NCBI GenBank assembly: GCA_964348755.1
Contig: CAYGDW010000001.1
Coordinates: 57,961 to 121,960, forward strand
Direction: 5' to 3'
Length of the DNA: 64,000 nt
Origin: UBA7960 sp964348755
GTDB lineage: Bacteria > Bacteroidota > Bacteroidia > Bacteroidales > UBA7960
Part shown: in pieces, positions 1-8,821 of the stretch
Layout of the letters: every line of letters begins with the position of its first letter
How positions within the stretch are numbered: the first letter of the stretch is position 1
Notes under the pieces: generated by a model
The model's input: only the letters and a program-made list of their open reading frames with translations
Database searches by the model: none
What the model was told of the DNA's origin: nothing
Position numbers and translations under genes: made by a program

Positions 1-1
1 T

Positions 2-187
2 ATTTACCCTCCATACGACTTCAGCGTGGCCAATGCCATGATTTCAAACCTTCACCTGCCCCAGTCAACACTAATGATGATGGTATCGGCATTTTCAGGT
101 TTTGACCTGCTTATGAAAGCCTATAAAACCGCAGTGAAAGAAAAATACCGTTTCTTTACTTATGGCGATGCTATGCTGATTTTGTAA
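2..187 (+). CDS. queA: QueA C-terminal fragment (tRNA preQ1 ribosyltransferase-isomerase), 5' cut by window edge
   Basis: An open frame enters from the left edge and stops at TAA 185-187, giving about 61 residues. The readable end has NLHLPQSTL, then MMMVSAFSG, and finishes with YRFFTYGDAMLIL. This is the conserved tail of S-adenosylmethionine:tRNA ribosyltransferase-isomerase, which transfers ribose from SAM to preQ1 in tRNA during queuosine synthesis. In the family this stretch lies at the extreme C-terminus, so the fragment ends where a full-length protein should. ispD begins 11 nt downstream on the same strand, so the two probably share a transcript. The 5' part and start are outside the window. 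Confidence 0.85.
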   Translation: MYPPYDFSVANAMISNLHLPQSTLMMMVSAFSGFDLLMKAYKTAVKEKYRFFTYGDAMLIL

Positions 188-198
188 AACCCACCCCA

Positions 199-858
199 AT
201 GCTTAGGTATGTGCTACTTACGGCCGGCGGTTCTGGCGCCCGAATGAAGTCAGAGTTGCCCAAGCAGTTTCTCGAAATTGCTGGCAAACCATTGCTTATG
301 CACACATTCGAGGCTTTTATAAAATTTAGTCCCGACTTCGAGTTTGTATTGGTATTGCCCGAAAGACACGTTGACTACTGGAGGCAAATTTGCCAGAAGC
401 ATAAATTTGGGCAACCCCATCAGATTGCCCACGGTGGCCCTGCACGCTTTCATTCGGTAAAGAGTGGCCTAAAGCTGGTGCCCAACCACTCGCTGGTAGC
501 CATTCACGATGCCATAAGGCCATTGGTTTCGGCAAGCACAATAGAGCAAGTGTTTTATTATGCCGAAAAATTCGGAAATGCCATTCCTGTGGTACCAGCC
601 ACAGAGTCGTTGCGCACTATTGATAACGCCTTTAGCCAGCCGCTTTCGCGCGAAAAGGTGCGAATAGTGCAAACGCCTCAATGCTTCAGGGCCAGCCTGA
701 TTAAAAAAGCATATAACCGTAATTACAAAGAGGAATTTACCGACGATGCCTCGCTGCTTCAGGCCGATGGCCACCGCATTTATCTAACAGAAGGAAACCC
801 CGAAAATATAAAGATAACAAGCCCGTCCGACCTGAAAATTGCAGCAGCCCTGCTTTAA
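199..858 (+). CDS. ispD: 2-C-methyl-D-erythritol 4-phosphate cytidylyltransferase
   Basis: IspD couples CTP to MEP in the non-mevalonate isoprenoid pathway (cytosolic). The 219 residues match the usual length. The N-terminal nucleotide-binding loop is at residues 7-24 (LLTAGGSGARM followed by PKQF), GGxxRxxSVxxGL at 79-91, the HDAxRP motif at 103-108, QTPQ at 158-161 and TDDASLLQ at 181-188. The start is ATG, 11 nt after the queA stop. The stop codon overlaps the end of convergent miaB (shared bases 855-858), so no terminator separates the two. A polyprenyl synthase later in the window would use the downstream products of this pathway. Confidence 0.93.
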   Translation: MLRYVLLTAGGSGARMKSELPKQFLEIAGKPLLMHTFEAFIKFSPDFEFVLVLPERHVDYWRQICQKHKFGQPHQIAHGGPARFHSVKSGLKLVPNHSLVAIHDAIRPLVSASTIEQVFYYAEKFGNAIPVVPATESLRTIDNAFSQPLSREKVRIVQTPQCFRASLIKKAYNRNYKEEFTDDASLLQADGHRIYLTEGNPENIKITSPSDLKIAAALL

Positions 859-2192
859 ATTCCTTCGCCAAGCAAAGTGGCGGGGGTGCAAGAACTTATC
901 TTTACCATTACATAATCGCCTGGCTTATATCCCTTATCGGGAAAAACCACAACCTTGTTGCGGCTGTTGCGGCCCGAAACAAATTCGGGCGACCGCTTTG
1001 AGGGGCCTTCAACCAAAACCTCTGCCACCGAGCCAACATCATTTTTGTTGCTTTTCAGCGAAAGCTTTTGCTGAAGTTTAATAATTTCCTGCAGGCGAGC
1101 CGACTTTACCTCTTCAGGTATATCGTCTTTTAATTTCTTTGCGGCCAAAGTGCCTTCTCTTTCGGAGTATTTAAACATATAGGCAAAATCAAAAGCTGCC
1201 CATTCGAGCATTTCGAGGGTTTCGCGGTGCTCCAATGGGGTTTCGCCACAAAAGCCGGCAATAATATCGGTAGATACAGCACAACCAGGAATGATTCTCC
1301 TTATGGCTTCAATTCGGTTTTGGTAATCCTGGCGCGTGTATTTGCGATTCATACGACCAAGCACTGCCGTGCTGCCAGACTGCATAGGCAAATGAATAGA
1401 ATTGCATATATTGGGGTATTGGGCAATGATTGAAAGTAGTTTGTCCGACATGTCTTTGGGGTGCGAGGTGGCAAACCTAACCCGAAGCAACGGACTAACC
1501 CGGGCCACTATCTCTATCAATTCAGGAAAACCCGTTGCCGTAAGGTTGTCTTCATTTTCCCAGCGATAGGAGTTAACGTTTTGCCCCAGCAGTGTAACCT
1601 CACGGTAACCCCTGTCGAAGAGTTCGCGGCATTCACTGATAATGGTCTGCGGATGGCGGCTGCGCTCCTTGCCCCGAGTAAAAGGAACTACGCAATATGA
1701 GCAAAAATTTTCGCACCCGCGCATAATCGAGATAAAGGCCGACACCCCATTTGAGGCATATCTTACAGGCGTAATGTCGGCATAGGTTTCGTCGGCCGAA
1801 AGTATAATGTTTATGGCCTTTTGACCGCTTTCGGCATTGAGCATAAGTTGCGGCAGGTCGCGATAAGCATCGGGGCCCACCACCATATCAATGCGCATGC
1901 CCAACTCTTTCTCCTCGAGCAAAGAGCTTTTTAAACGCTCGGCCATACAACCAAGCACCCCGATAATAAGCCCTGGCTTCTTTTTACGCAAATGTTGAAG
2001 CAGCCTGAGGCGGTTCATAACTTTCTGCTCGGCATTGTCGCGTATGGAGCAGGTGTTCAGAAAGATTACATCGGCCTGATTGAGGTCTTCTGTAGTTTGG
2101 TATTGATTGCTGGTCATGACCGATGCCACAATCTCACTGTCTGAGAAGTTCATTTGGCATCCAAAGGTCTCGATATATAGTTTCTTGCTCAC
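855..2192 (-). CDS. miaB: tRNA-2-methylthio-N6-dimethylallyladenosine synthase (MiaB)
   Basis: Radical-SAM methylthiotransferase that converts i6A37 to ms2i6A37 in tRNAs reading UNN codons. At 445 residues it has the family's length. The N-terminal UPF0004 domain carries the auxiliary-cluster cysteines C12, C48 and C82. The radical-SAM motif CxxxCxxC is C160/C164/C167, within MRGCENFCSYC. The C-terminus, roughly 380-445, looks like the TRAM RNA-binding domain. ATG start at 2192-2190. A good minus-strand promoter lies about 50 nt upstream (2241-2271). Its stop overlaps that of convergent ispD. Confidence 0.94.
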   Translation of the reverse strand: MSKKLYIETFGCQMNFSDSEIVASVMTSNQYQTTEDLNQADVIFLNTCSIRDNAEQKVMNRLRLLQHLRKKKPGLIIGVLGCMAERLKSSLLEEKELGMRIDMVVGPDAYRDLPQLMLNAESGQKAINIILSADETYADITPVRYASNGVSAFISIMRGCENFCSYCVVPFTRGKERSRHPQTIISECRELFDRGYREVTLLGQNVNSYRWENEDNLTATGFPELIEIVARVSPLLRVRFATSHPKDMSDKLLSIIAQYPNICNSIHLPMQSGSTAVLGRMNRKYTRQDYQNRIEAIRRIIPGCAVSTDIIAGFCGETPLEHRETLEMLEWAAFDFAYMFKYSEREGTLAAKKLKDDIPEEVKSARLQEIIKLQQKLSLKSNKNDVGSVAEVLVEGPSKRSPEFVSGRNSRNKVVVFPDKGYKPGDYVMVKISSCTPATLLGEGI

Positions 2193-2240
2193 GCTTTGAT
2201 ATTCAGGGTTTTAAACGGAAAGTAAAAATCATTGGAATTG

Positions 2241-2271
2241 CAAAATTACTCAATATCGGTATTGACTCCAA
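2241..2271 (-). promoter_or_regulatory. Bacteroidota-type promoter for miaB
   Basis: Read on the minus strand: TTG at 2271-2269, a 20-nt spacer, then TAATTTTG at 2248-2241, matching TAnnTTTG exactly. The expected start of transcription near 2234 gives a leader of about 42 nt before the miaB ATG. Assignment rests on match to the published Bacteroidota consensus. Confidence 0.6.
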
Positions 2272-2456
2272 TTAAAAATCAATGTCAGGGGCTTGAAAAC
2301 CCGTTGGTTTTTGTTTTCTTTGCAAAATTTTCTGAGATAATTAAACCAAAGCACCCATTTCCATATTTTAAATAATAATAACACAACAGAAAAAACCCGA
2401 AAAACCCCAACCAGGCCTTTGATTGGCAGTAATCCGGTTATTGATTGGTGAAGCAA

Positions 2457-2487
2457 TTTGACAGGGTTTTTTCATTATTTATATTTG
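2457..2487 (+). promoter_or_regulatory. Bacteroidota-type promoter for topA
   Basis: TTTG at 2457-2460, a spacer of exactly 19 nt, then TATATTTG at 2480-2487: a perfect fit to TTTG-N19-TAnnTTTG. A second -7-like box, TACTTTTG, is at 2494-2501. A transcription start near 2494 lies 27 nt before the ATG at 2521, which argues against the more upstream in-frame TTG at 2458. The 328-nt gap between miaB and topA (2193-2520) holds these two divergent promoters and no convincing gene. Confidence 0.65.
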
Positions 2488-2520
2488 TTTTATTACTTTT
2501 GGGCGCGAAAAACCAAACCA

Positions 2521-4869
2521 ATGATAAAAAACCTGGTGATTGTTGAGTCGCCGGCCAAGGCCAAGACTATTGAAGGATTTCTTGGAAAAGATTTTCTGGT
2601 CAAGTCGAGTTTCGGCCATGTGCGCGACCTTCCAAAATCGAGCATAGGTATTGAAATTGAAAAAAATTTCACTCCTTTATACGAAATTCCTGCCGATAAA
2701 AAATCGGTAATCAGCGATTTGAAGAAGCATGCTGAGAAGGCCGAGGTTGTTTGGCTTGCTACTGACGAGGACCGCGAGGGCGAGGCCATTTCGTGGCATT
2801 TGGCCGAAAGCTTGAATTTACAGGAAGGCTGCTACAGGCGAATTGTGTTTCATGAAATTACCAAAAAAGCCATTTTAACTGCCATTGAAAGCCCTCGCCA
2901 GATTGACCGCAACCTGGTAAATGCCCAGCAAGCGCGCAGGGTTCTTGACCGTTTGGTGGGCTTTGAACTATCGCCACTGTTGTGGAAAAAGGTAAAACCA
3001 GCACTGTCGGCAGGCAGGGTGCAGTCGGTGGCTGTGCGGCTTATTGTTGAGCGCGAAAGGGAAATACAGGCCTTTAAAACAGCAGCAATTTTTAAAGTAT
3101 CGGCCGTTTTTAATGCAATGCATAATGGCCATATTGTGCTTGTTAAGGCAGAGCTGCCAAAACGCTTTACTACCAAAAAAGAAGCGCATACTTTTCTTGA
3201 AAAATGTGTAAAGGCAGTATTTACTGTTGAACATACCGAAACCAAGCCTGCAAAGAAATCGCCAGCCCCCCCTTTTACCACCTCCACACTTCAACAGGAA
3301 GCCAGCCGGAAGCTTGGCTTCTCGGTGGCCCGCACAATGAGTGTTGCACAAAAGCTATATGAGTCGGGCAAGATAACTTATATGCGTACCGACTCGGTAA
3401 ACCTCTCGGGCACAGCCATTAGTATGGCAAAGGAAGAAATTGAAAAAACTTTTGGAGCGGAATACTCAAAAGTGCGGCAATATACCACCAAAACCAAAGG
3501 GGCACAGGAAGCCCATGAAGCCATTCGCCCTGTGTATATGTATATGCAGAAAATAAGTGGCGACAATGCCGAACAGCGCCTTTACGAATTGATTTGGAAG
3601 CGCACCCTTGCTTCGCAAATGGCCGACGCTATACTTGAAAAAACAAATGTTTCAATAGGCGTTTCGACCAATAACGAAAAATTTATTGCAACGGGTGAGG
3701 TGCTAAAGTTTGAGGGATTTTTAAAGGTTTACCTCGAATCGACCGATGAAGAAGATGAGGAGGCCACCGAAGGCATACTTCCGCCTATGCGACCCGGCCA
3801 GGAGCTTTCGCTAAACGAAATGCTTGCCGTTGAGCGTTTTTCGAAAAGCCCTCCGCGCTATACCGAGGCCAGCCTGGTAAAAAAACTCGAAGAGTTAGGC
3901 ATTGGCCGCCCTTCGACTTATGCTCCCACTATAAGCACCATTCAGAAACGCGAATACGTGGTAAAAGAAAACCGGGAAGGAGAAAAACGCCAGTATGACC
4001 ACCTGAGCCTGAAAAATGAAAAAATTAGCGAAAGCAGAAAAACTGAAATTTTCGGACACGAAAAGGGAAAACTTTTCCCTACCGACATTGGAACGGTGGT
4101 AAACACTTTCCTTTTGGAATACTTTAAAGAAATAATGGATTACAACTTTACGGCAAACGTAGAAAAAGAATTTGATGAAATTGCAGCCGGCCAGAAAGAA
4201 TGGAGCAAGGTTATAGACGACTTTTACAGGCCATTTCATAAACAGGTAGTGCAAACCACCAAAAACTCCGAGAAGTTTAGTGGTGAGCGGTTGCTGGGTA
4301 TCGACCCCAAAACAGGCAGGAATGTATATGCCAGGATTGGCCGCTTTGGGCCAATGATACAGATTGGCCAGGCCGATGAAACCGACAAGCCACTATTTGC
4401 CAGCATGAGAAAGGATCAGGGCCTCGAAACCATCTCGATTACCGAAGCCCTTGAACTATTTAAACTGCCACGTGTAGTAGGAGCGTTTGAAGGCAAGGAG
4501 ATGGTGGCAGCAGCAGGCCGCTTCGGGCCGTATATAAGGCACGATGGTCAGTTTTATTCCATTCCGGCTACAGAAGACCCCCTAAGCATTTTGACCGAAA
4601 AGGCCATTGAGCTGATTGAAGAAAAAAGGGGAAAGGAACGCCAGAAAGTAATCAGGGAGTTTGCCGAAAATCCCGACATAAAAATACTCAGGGGCCGATG
4701 GGGGGCTTACCTTGCAGCAGGCGGAAACAATTACAAACTGCCCAAAACCGCCGAGCCCGAAAAATTAACGATTGAAGATTGTTTAAAATTAATACAAGAA
4801 GGAACTTCTTCGAAAAAAAACCGTACAACCAAAAAAACAGCCCCCACAAAAAGGGGAAAAAGCAAATGA
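2521..4869 (+). CDS. topA: DNA topoisomerase I (type IA)
   Basis: Relaxes negative supercoils through a 5'-phosphotyrosine intermediate. The start is placed at ATG 2521 (782 residues) because the TOPRIM domain begins there with NLVIVESPAKAKTI. An in-frame TTG 63 nt upstream lies inside the predicted promoter. The TOPRIM acidic motif is TDEDREGEAISWHL, and the catalytic tyrosine is Y287 in ITYMRTDS. The C-terminal third has three topo-C-type repeats beginning GRFGPMIQIG, GRFGPYIRH and GRWGAYLAAG. It ends in a Lys/Thr-rich tail and lacks the Cys4 zinc ribbons of the E. coli enzyme. An arginase-like gene follows after 12 nt, so they are likely co-transcribed. Confidence 0.95.
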   Translation: MIKNLVIVESPAKAKTIEGFLGKDFLVKSSFGHVRDLPKSSIGIEIEKNFTPLYEIPADKKSVISDLKKHAEKAEVVWLATDEDREGEAISWHLAESLNLQEGCYRRIVFHEITKKAILTAIESPRQIDRNLVNAQQARRVLDRLVGFELSPLLWKKVKPALSAGRVQSVAVRLIVEREREIQAFKTAAIFKVSAVFNAMHNGHIVLVKAELPKRFTTKKEAHTFLEKCVKAVFTVEHTETKPAKKSPAPPFTTSTLQQEASRKLGFSVARTMSVAQKLYESGKITYMRTDSVNLSGTAISMAKEEIEKTFGAEYSKVRQYTTKTKGAQEAHEAIRPVYMYMQKISGDNAEQRLYELIWKRTLASQMADAILEKTNVSIGVSTNNEKFIATGEVLKFEGFLKVYLESTDEEDEEATEGILPPMRPGQELSLNEMLAVERFSKSPPRYTEASLVKKLEELGIGRPSTYAPTISTIQKREYVVKENREGEKRQYDHLSLKNEKISESRKTEIFGHEKGKLFPTDIGTVVNTFLLEYFKEIMDYNFTANVEKEFDEIAAGQKEWSKVIDDFYRPFHKQVVQTTKNSEKFSGERLLGIDPKTGRNVYARIGRFGPMIQIGQADETDKPLFASMRKDQGLETISITEALELFKLPRVVGAFEGKEMVAAAGRFGPYIRHDGQFYSIPATEDPLSILTEKAIELIEEKRGKERQKVIREFAENPDIKILRGRWGAYLAAGGNNYKLPKTAEPEKLTIEDCLKLIQEGTSSKKNRTTKKTAPTKRGKSK

Positions 4870-4881
4870 TTTTTGGAAAGT

Positions 4882-6069
4882 ATGGAAATAGTTGACTTTT
4901 TTGAACCCATTGACCCTGGCAAAGCCCTTACCAGCAACAAACAACACCCATTGGCCCTGGGCAGGTCAATAAAAAGCCATACAAAAGAAAGTGGTTTTCC
5001 TAATCTTGAAAACATTGACATTGCTATTATTGGAATAAAAGAAGACCGAAACGCCCTGCATAACCGTGGTTGTGCGCTTGCCCCCGATTTTGTCAGAAAA
5101 CACCTGTACAGTCTTTTTCAGGGGCCTTTTAAAGTGCGGATTGCCGACCTGGGAAACATAATTGCCGGCAACCATGTAAATGACACCTACTTTGCAGTAA
5201 AAACTACTGTGGCCGAACTCATCAGAAATAAAATTACACCGGTATTAATAGGCGGCAGCCAGGATCTGACCTATGCCAACTATCGCGCATACGAAGCACT
5301 TGGGCAAATTATAAATATTGTAGCGATTGACTCAACCTTCGACCTGGGCATTAAGCGCCACGAAGAAATTAACAACCAAAATTACCTCAGCACCATTCTT
5401 ACCCATCAGCCCAATTACCTGTTCAACTTCACCAACCTGGGATATCAAACCTACCTTGTTGATCAGGATGCTATAGAATTGATGGGTAAATTGTATTTCG
5501 ATTTGTATCGGCTTGGGGTGGTAAGGCAAGATCTGGAGGAAGTAGAGCCGATAGTTCGCAGCGCCGACATGATTTCTTTCGATGTTTCGAGCATACGCCA
5601 GTCAGATGCACCGGGCAATGCCAATGTGTCGCCAAATGGATTTTATGGCGAAGAAGCCTGTCAGATTGTTCGCTATGCAGGCCTTAGCGATAAACTTTCG
5701 TCGATAGGTTTTTACGAAATAAACCCGGCCCTTGATAAAGGCGAACAAACAGCCCACCTGGTGGCGCAAATGATCTGGTATTTTTTCGATGGCTTTTACC
5801 ACAGAAAAAACGATATGCCCGACCGAACAAGAAAAGATGCTGGCGAGTACATAAAATACGTGGTAACGCTTAAGGATTTTAAAAACGAAATAGTGTTTTA
5901 TAAAAGCAAAAAGAGCGATCGCTGGTGGATGGAGGTGCCATGCCCGGTGGGGCTTCAGGTAAAATACGAAAGGCAGTTTTTGGTTCCGTGTTCATATCGC
6001 GAGTACCAGGCAGCCTGCCAGGATGAAATACCCGAAAAGTGGTTGCAGGTTTACCAGAAATTTTATTGA
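4882..6069 (+). CDS. Arginase/formimidoylglutamase-fold protein with degenerate metal site
   Basis: The fold is recognisable from three landmarks at the spacing seen in ureohydrolases: GGSQDLTYANY (from 124), VAIDSTFDLG (D150-D154) and SFDVSSIRQSDAPG (D234). The manganese ligands do not survive. In the family GGDH gives a His, here Gln127. DAHxD gives Asp-His-Asp, here D150-S-T152-F-D154. SxDxD gives two Asp, here D234 and S236. Three of six ligands are gone, so hydrolysis of arginine or formiminoglutamate is doubtful even though such proteins are often named formimidoylglutamase. ATG 4882 is preferred over TTG 4873. It sits between topA and the T9SS operon, a linkage I recall from other Bacteroidota. 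The role is unknown. Confidence 0.75.
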   Translation: MEIVDFFEPIDPGKALTSNKQHPLALGRSIKSHTKESGFPNLENIDIAIIGIKEDRNALHNRGCALAPDFVRKHLYSLFQGPFKVRIADLGNIIAGNHVNDTYFAVKTTVAELIRNKITPVLIGGSQDLTYANYRAYEALGQIINIVAIDSTFDLGIKRHEEINNQNYLSTILTHQPNYLFNFTNLGYQTYLVDQDAIELMGKLYFDLYRLGVVRQDLEEVEPIVRSADMISFDVSSIRQSDAPGNANVSPNGFYGEEACQIVRYAGLSDKLSSIGFYEINPALDKGEQTAHLVAQMIWYFFDGFYHRKNDMPDRTRKDAGEYIKYVVTLKDFKNEIVFYKSKKSDRWWMEVPCPVGLQVKYERQFLVPCSYREYQAACQDEIPEKWLQVYQKFY

Positions 6070-6438
6070 GTTTTTCAATACAAAAGGCAAGATTTTAAGT
6101 ACTTTTGCCCGATAAAATAAAACCAAACAAAAATTAGATTGAATAAAAAGTTTAAATCAAAAGTATTCTCTCGCTCTAACTGCGTATAATTACTGATAAA
6201 ACTCGTTTTGAGCAAACATACTTTTGTTTGGTAGTTTAATAGATTTGTTAGATTTTTTTTTTTTGCTCTTTGACGTGCTGATTCTGAAAAATTTTACTAC
6301 GGGTAGGCCCGAAGAAATAATAATGTTACCTTTATTCATCTTCATTTGGGCCGCAATGCTAGTTTCATTTTTCGGCTTGTAATCAATAAACCAGCTACTT
6401 TTGCGTTTCAAGTTTTATAAAGGATAAAAAACTGATCG
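6070..6438. other. 369-nt leader region upstream of the T9SS operon, no gene
   Basis: AT-rich with no credible coding frame. It holds three copies of the -7 box TACTTTTG on the plus strand, at 6100-6107, 6219-6226 and 6396-6403. Only the last has a TTG at a plausible distance upstream (6377-6379). A T-rich run lies at about 6250-6264. A minus-strand frame of 73 codons here starts at TTG, has low-complexity Lys/Ser content and is judged spurious. Confidence 0.6.
6377..6403 (+). promoter_or_regulatory. Probable promoter of the porP-gldKLMN operon
   Basis: TTG at 6377-6379, a 16-nt spacer and TACTTTTG at 6396-6403. The spacer is slightly shorter than the usual 17-23. Transcription near 6410 would leave a leader of about 29 nt before porP. 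Confidence 0.5.
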
Positions 6439-7392
6439 ATGAGGTTACCGGGCCTTATAATTTTCTTTTTGGTTTTTTTATACAGCCCCAGTGTTTTGGC
6501 GCAGCAAGAGCCCCAATTCAGCCACAATATGTATAACAACATGGGCATAAACCCGGGTTATGCAGGACTTCGCGGAGCTATAAATGCAACCGGTTTGGCC
6601 AGGCAACAATGGATGGGTTTCAGAGATGCTGAAGATAACCGCATTAATCCCGAAACATACCTTTTGAATGTTGATTCGCCAATACCTTTGCTTAGGGGAG
6701 GCATGGCACTGGGTTTTATGCAAGACAAGCTTGGCTATGAAAACAGCGTGGGGGTTAAAATTTCATACGCTTACCATTTTAAGCTCCATGGCGGCAAGTT
6801 GGGAATAGGCGTTCAGGCTGGTTTTTTAGACAAACGAATTGACTTCGGCAGGCTTACACCCATAACTGACGGAGATCCGGTACTTATAGGCGGCGAAGAA
6901 GAAAACCGAATTTTTGCCGATTTTGCTCTGGGTGCCTTTTTCTTAAGCAAAAACAACTCCTGGGCGGGCCTTTCGATTAGCCAGGCATGGCAAACCAGCG
7001 CACAAATAGGCAACGCCAACCACCAACTTAGGCGACATGCTTATTTTACCGGTGGGTACAACATGGTATTACCCACCAACCCCGCTTTTGAGCTAAGCCC
7101 TTCGGTGCTTGTTAAAACAGACCTTGCTTCGGTACAAATTGATGTAAATGCCATGATCACTTACAATAAAAGGTTTTGGGGTGGCGTTAGTTACAGACTG
7201 CAAGATGCCGTAGTGTTTCTTTTCGGACTCAATATTGAACAAATCAGCGTAGGATATTCCTACGATTTTACAACTTCCCCACTGGGGAGAAGGGGCCGGA
7301 GCTTCGGAAGCCACGAAATAATGCTTCAGTATAGTTTTGACCTGCAATTAGACAAAGTACAAGAAATTCAGCGCAATGTGCGTTTTCTTTGA
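6439..7392 (+). CDS. porP: PorP/SprF-family type IX secretion outer-membrane protein
   Basis: 317 residues with a clear signal peptide (MRLPGLIIFFLVFLYS, cut near VLAQ). The family hallmark at the mature N-terminus follows: QEPQFSHNMYNN, then MGINPGYAG. The rest alternates short hydrophobic and aromatic strands and ends in a strand-like tail (SYDFTTSPLG, later EIMLQYSF), as expected for an outer-membrane beta-barrel. PorP/SprF proteins act with the T9SS in export or surface anchoring. It is the first gene of the porP-gldK-gldL-gldM-gldN operon, 71 nt before gldK, and this position supports identification as PorP itself rather than one of the many SprF paralogues. Confidence 0.88.
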   Translation: MRLPGLIIFFLVFLYSPSVLAQQEPQFSHNMYNNMGINPGYAGLRGAINATGLARQQWMGFRDAEDNRINPETYLLNVDSPIPLLRGGMALGFMQDKLGYENSVGVKISYAYHFKLHGGKLGIGVQAGFLDKRIDFGRLTPITDGDPVLIGGEEENRIFADFALGAFFLSKNNSWAGLSISQAWQTSAQIGNANHQLRRHAYFTGGYNMVLPTNPAFELSPSVLVKTDLASVQIDVNAMITYNKRFWGGVSYRLQDAVVFLFGLNIEQISVGYSYDFTTSPLGRRGRSFGSHEIMLQYSFDLQLDKVQEIQRNVRFL

Positions 7393-7463
7393 TAATTTTA
7401 TCAACAAAGCAATATGGCTTTCAGATTAACTAACAACAATGGTCAATTAATTTAGTAAGTACC

Positions 7464-8762
7464 ATGAAAAAACTGATTTTTATTGTCTTGGCTGCGGCAA
7501 TATTTACAAGCTGCGACCGTTCGGGCCGCGGACATCTGACCGGGGTCATTGAAAGGCCCGACGCCTTTTATGGCGACCCTCCCGGAATGGTGTATATTCC
7601 GATGGGCAGCTTTATCATGGGGCCATCAGACCAGGACATTGCCTACGCCCACAATGCCATATCTAAAACCATCTCTATCCCTGCATTTTATATGGATGAA
7701 ACAGAGATAACCAACAATCAATACCGCCAGTTTGTGTTCTGGGTTCGCGACTCACTCGCCCGCACCCTGCTTGCCAATATCGACGAAACTTTTCTTATAA
7801 CAGAGGATCAGGCAGGCAACCTTCTTGACCCTCCCCTGATTAATTGGAGGAATCGCATTCGCTGGGATGGGGAAGAAGAGCGTGAAGTGCTCGCAGAGAT
7901 GTATTTGCCAGAGCATGAGCGTTTTTTTCGCCGTCGCGAAATTGACTCGCGCAAGCTCATATACAGGTACTACTTGATAGACCTCACCAGAGCTGCCCGT
8001 CGCTCGGAGCGAAACACCCCACGCAGCCAGCTGGTTTACGAATATCAAACCCCGGTTTATCCTGATACCCTTGCCTGGATACACGACTTTACCTACTCGT
8101 ATAATGAGCCTATGACCCAATATTATTTTTGGCATCCTACCTACGATCATTACCCGGTAGTTGGCGTAAACTGGAACCAGGCCCGGGCATTCACAATTTG
8201 GCGCACCCAGTTTCTTAATAGCTACCTGGCAAGCCGCGAGAGACCCTTTGCCATGGAATTTGCCTTGCCCTCCGAAGCTCAGTGGGAGTATGCTGCCCGT
8301 GGTGGCCTTGCTCTTAGCCCATACCCCTGGGGTGGGCCATACATCCGCAACCAGGACGGCTGCTTTTTGGCCAACTTTAAACCACAAAGAGGTAATTACA
8401 TTGGAGATGGAGGCTACCAAACTGTTATAGTAGGTCACTATCCGCCAAACGACTACGGATTGTACGATATGGCCGGCAATGTGGCCGAATGGACACGCAA
8501 CGCTTACGACGAATCGTTTTATGTGTTTGGCCACGACATGAACCCCGACTTCCAGTATGAAGCCAAACCCGACGACCCCGAAACCCTTAAGAGAAAAGTT
8601 GTTCGTGGAGGTTCGTGGAAAGATGTCGGATATTTTCTGCAAGTAAGCACCAGGGCTTTTGAATTCCAGGATACTGCAAAATCTTACATTGGTTTTCGAT
8701 CAATACAGACCTATCCGGGGCGCGACCGCGGCGATGGTAACAGAGCTTCAAACGTTTACTAA
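7464..8762 (+). CDS. gldK: GldK/PorK, T9SS ring lipoprotein with sulfatase-modifying-factor fold
   Basis: 432 residues. The N-terminus is a lipoprotein signal ending IFTSC, with C17 as the lipidated cysteine. The body is an FGE-sulfatase-type domain: GMVYIPMGSFIMG near residue 37, LPSEAQWEYAARGG, YDMAGNVAEWTRN and VVRGGSWKD, ending with a characteristic IGFRSI. GldK/PorK forms, with GldN, the periplasmic ring tied to the outer membrane in the T9SS. Such domains in GldK are structural rather than formylglycine-generating. Followed 59 nt later by gldL in the same operon. Confidence 0.92.
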   Translation: MKKLIFIVLAAAIFTSCDRSGRGHLTGVIERPDAFYGDPPGMVYIPMGSFIMGPSDQDIAYAHNAISKTISIPAFYMDETEITNNQYRQFVFWVRDSLARTLLANIDETFLITEDQAGNLLDPPLINWRNRIRWDGEEEREVLAEMYLPEHERFFRRREIDSRKLIYRYYLIDLTRAARRSERNTPRSQLVYEYQTPVYPDTLAWIHDFTYSYNEPMTQYYFWHPTYDHYPVVGVNWNQARAFTIWRTQFLNSYLASRERPFAMEFALPSEAQWEYAARGGLALSPYPWGGPYIRNQDGCFLANFKPQRGNYIGDGGYQTVIVGHYPPNDYGLYDMAGNVAEWTRNAYDESFYVFGHDMNPDFQYEAKPDDPETLKRKVVRGGSWKDVGYFLQVSTRAFEFQDTAKSYIGFRSIQTYPGRDRGDGNRASNVY

Positions 8763-8821
8763 CCCCAACCCTTTTGTAAATCCACTTCTGTTTCAATTAT
8801 TAACCTTTCAGAAAAAGCCTT

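Noticed and set aside
2250..2456. 68-codon minus-strand frame between miaB and topA
   Set aside because: Starts far from any promoter, hydrophobic low-complexity, overlaps both divergent promoters.
6190..6411. 73-codon minus-strand frame in the T9SS leader
   Set aside because: TTG start, Lys/Ser-rich, no similarity; overlaps the operon promoter.
7752..8642. 296-codon minus-strand frame opposite gldK
   Set aside because: Antisense shadow; gldK has strong motifs throughout.
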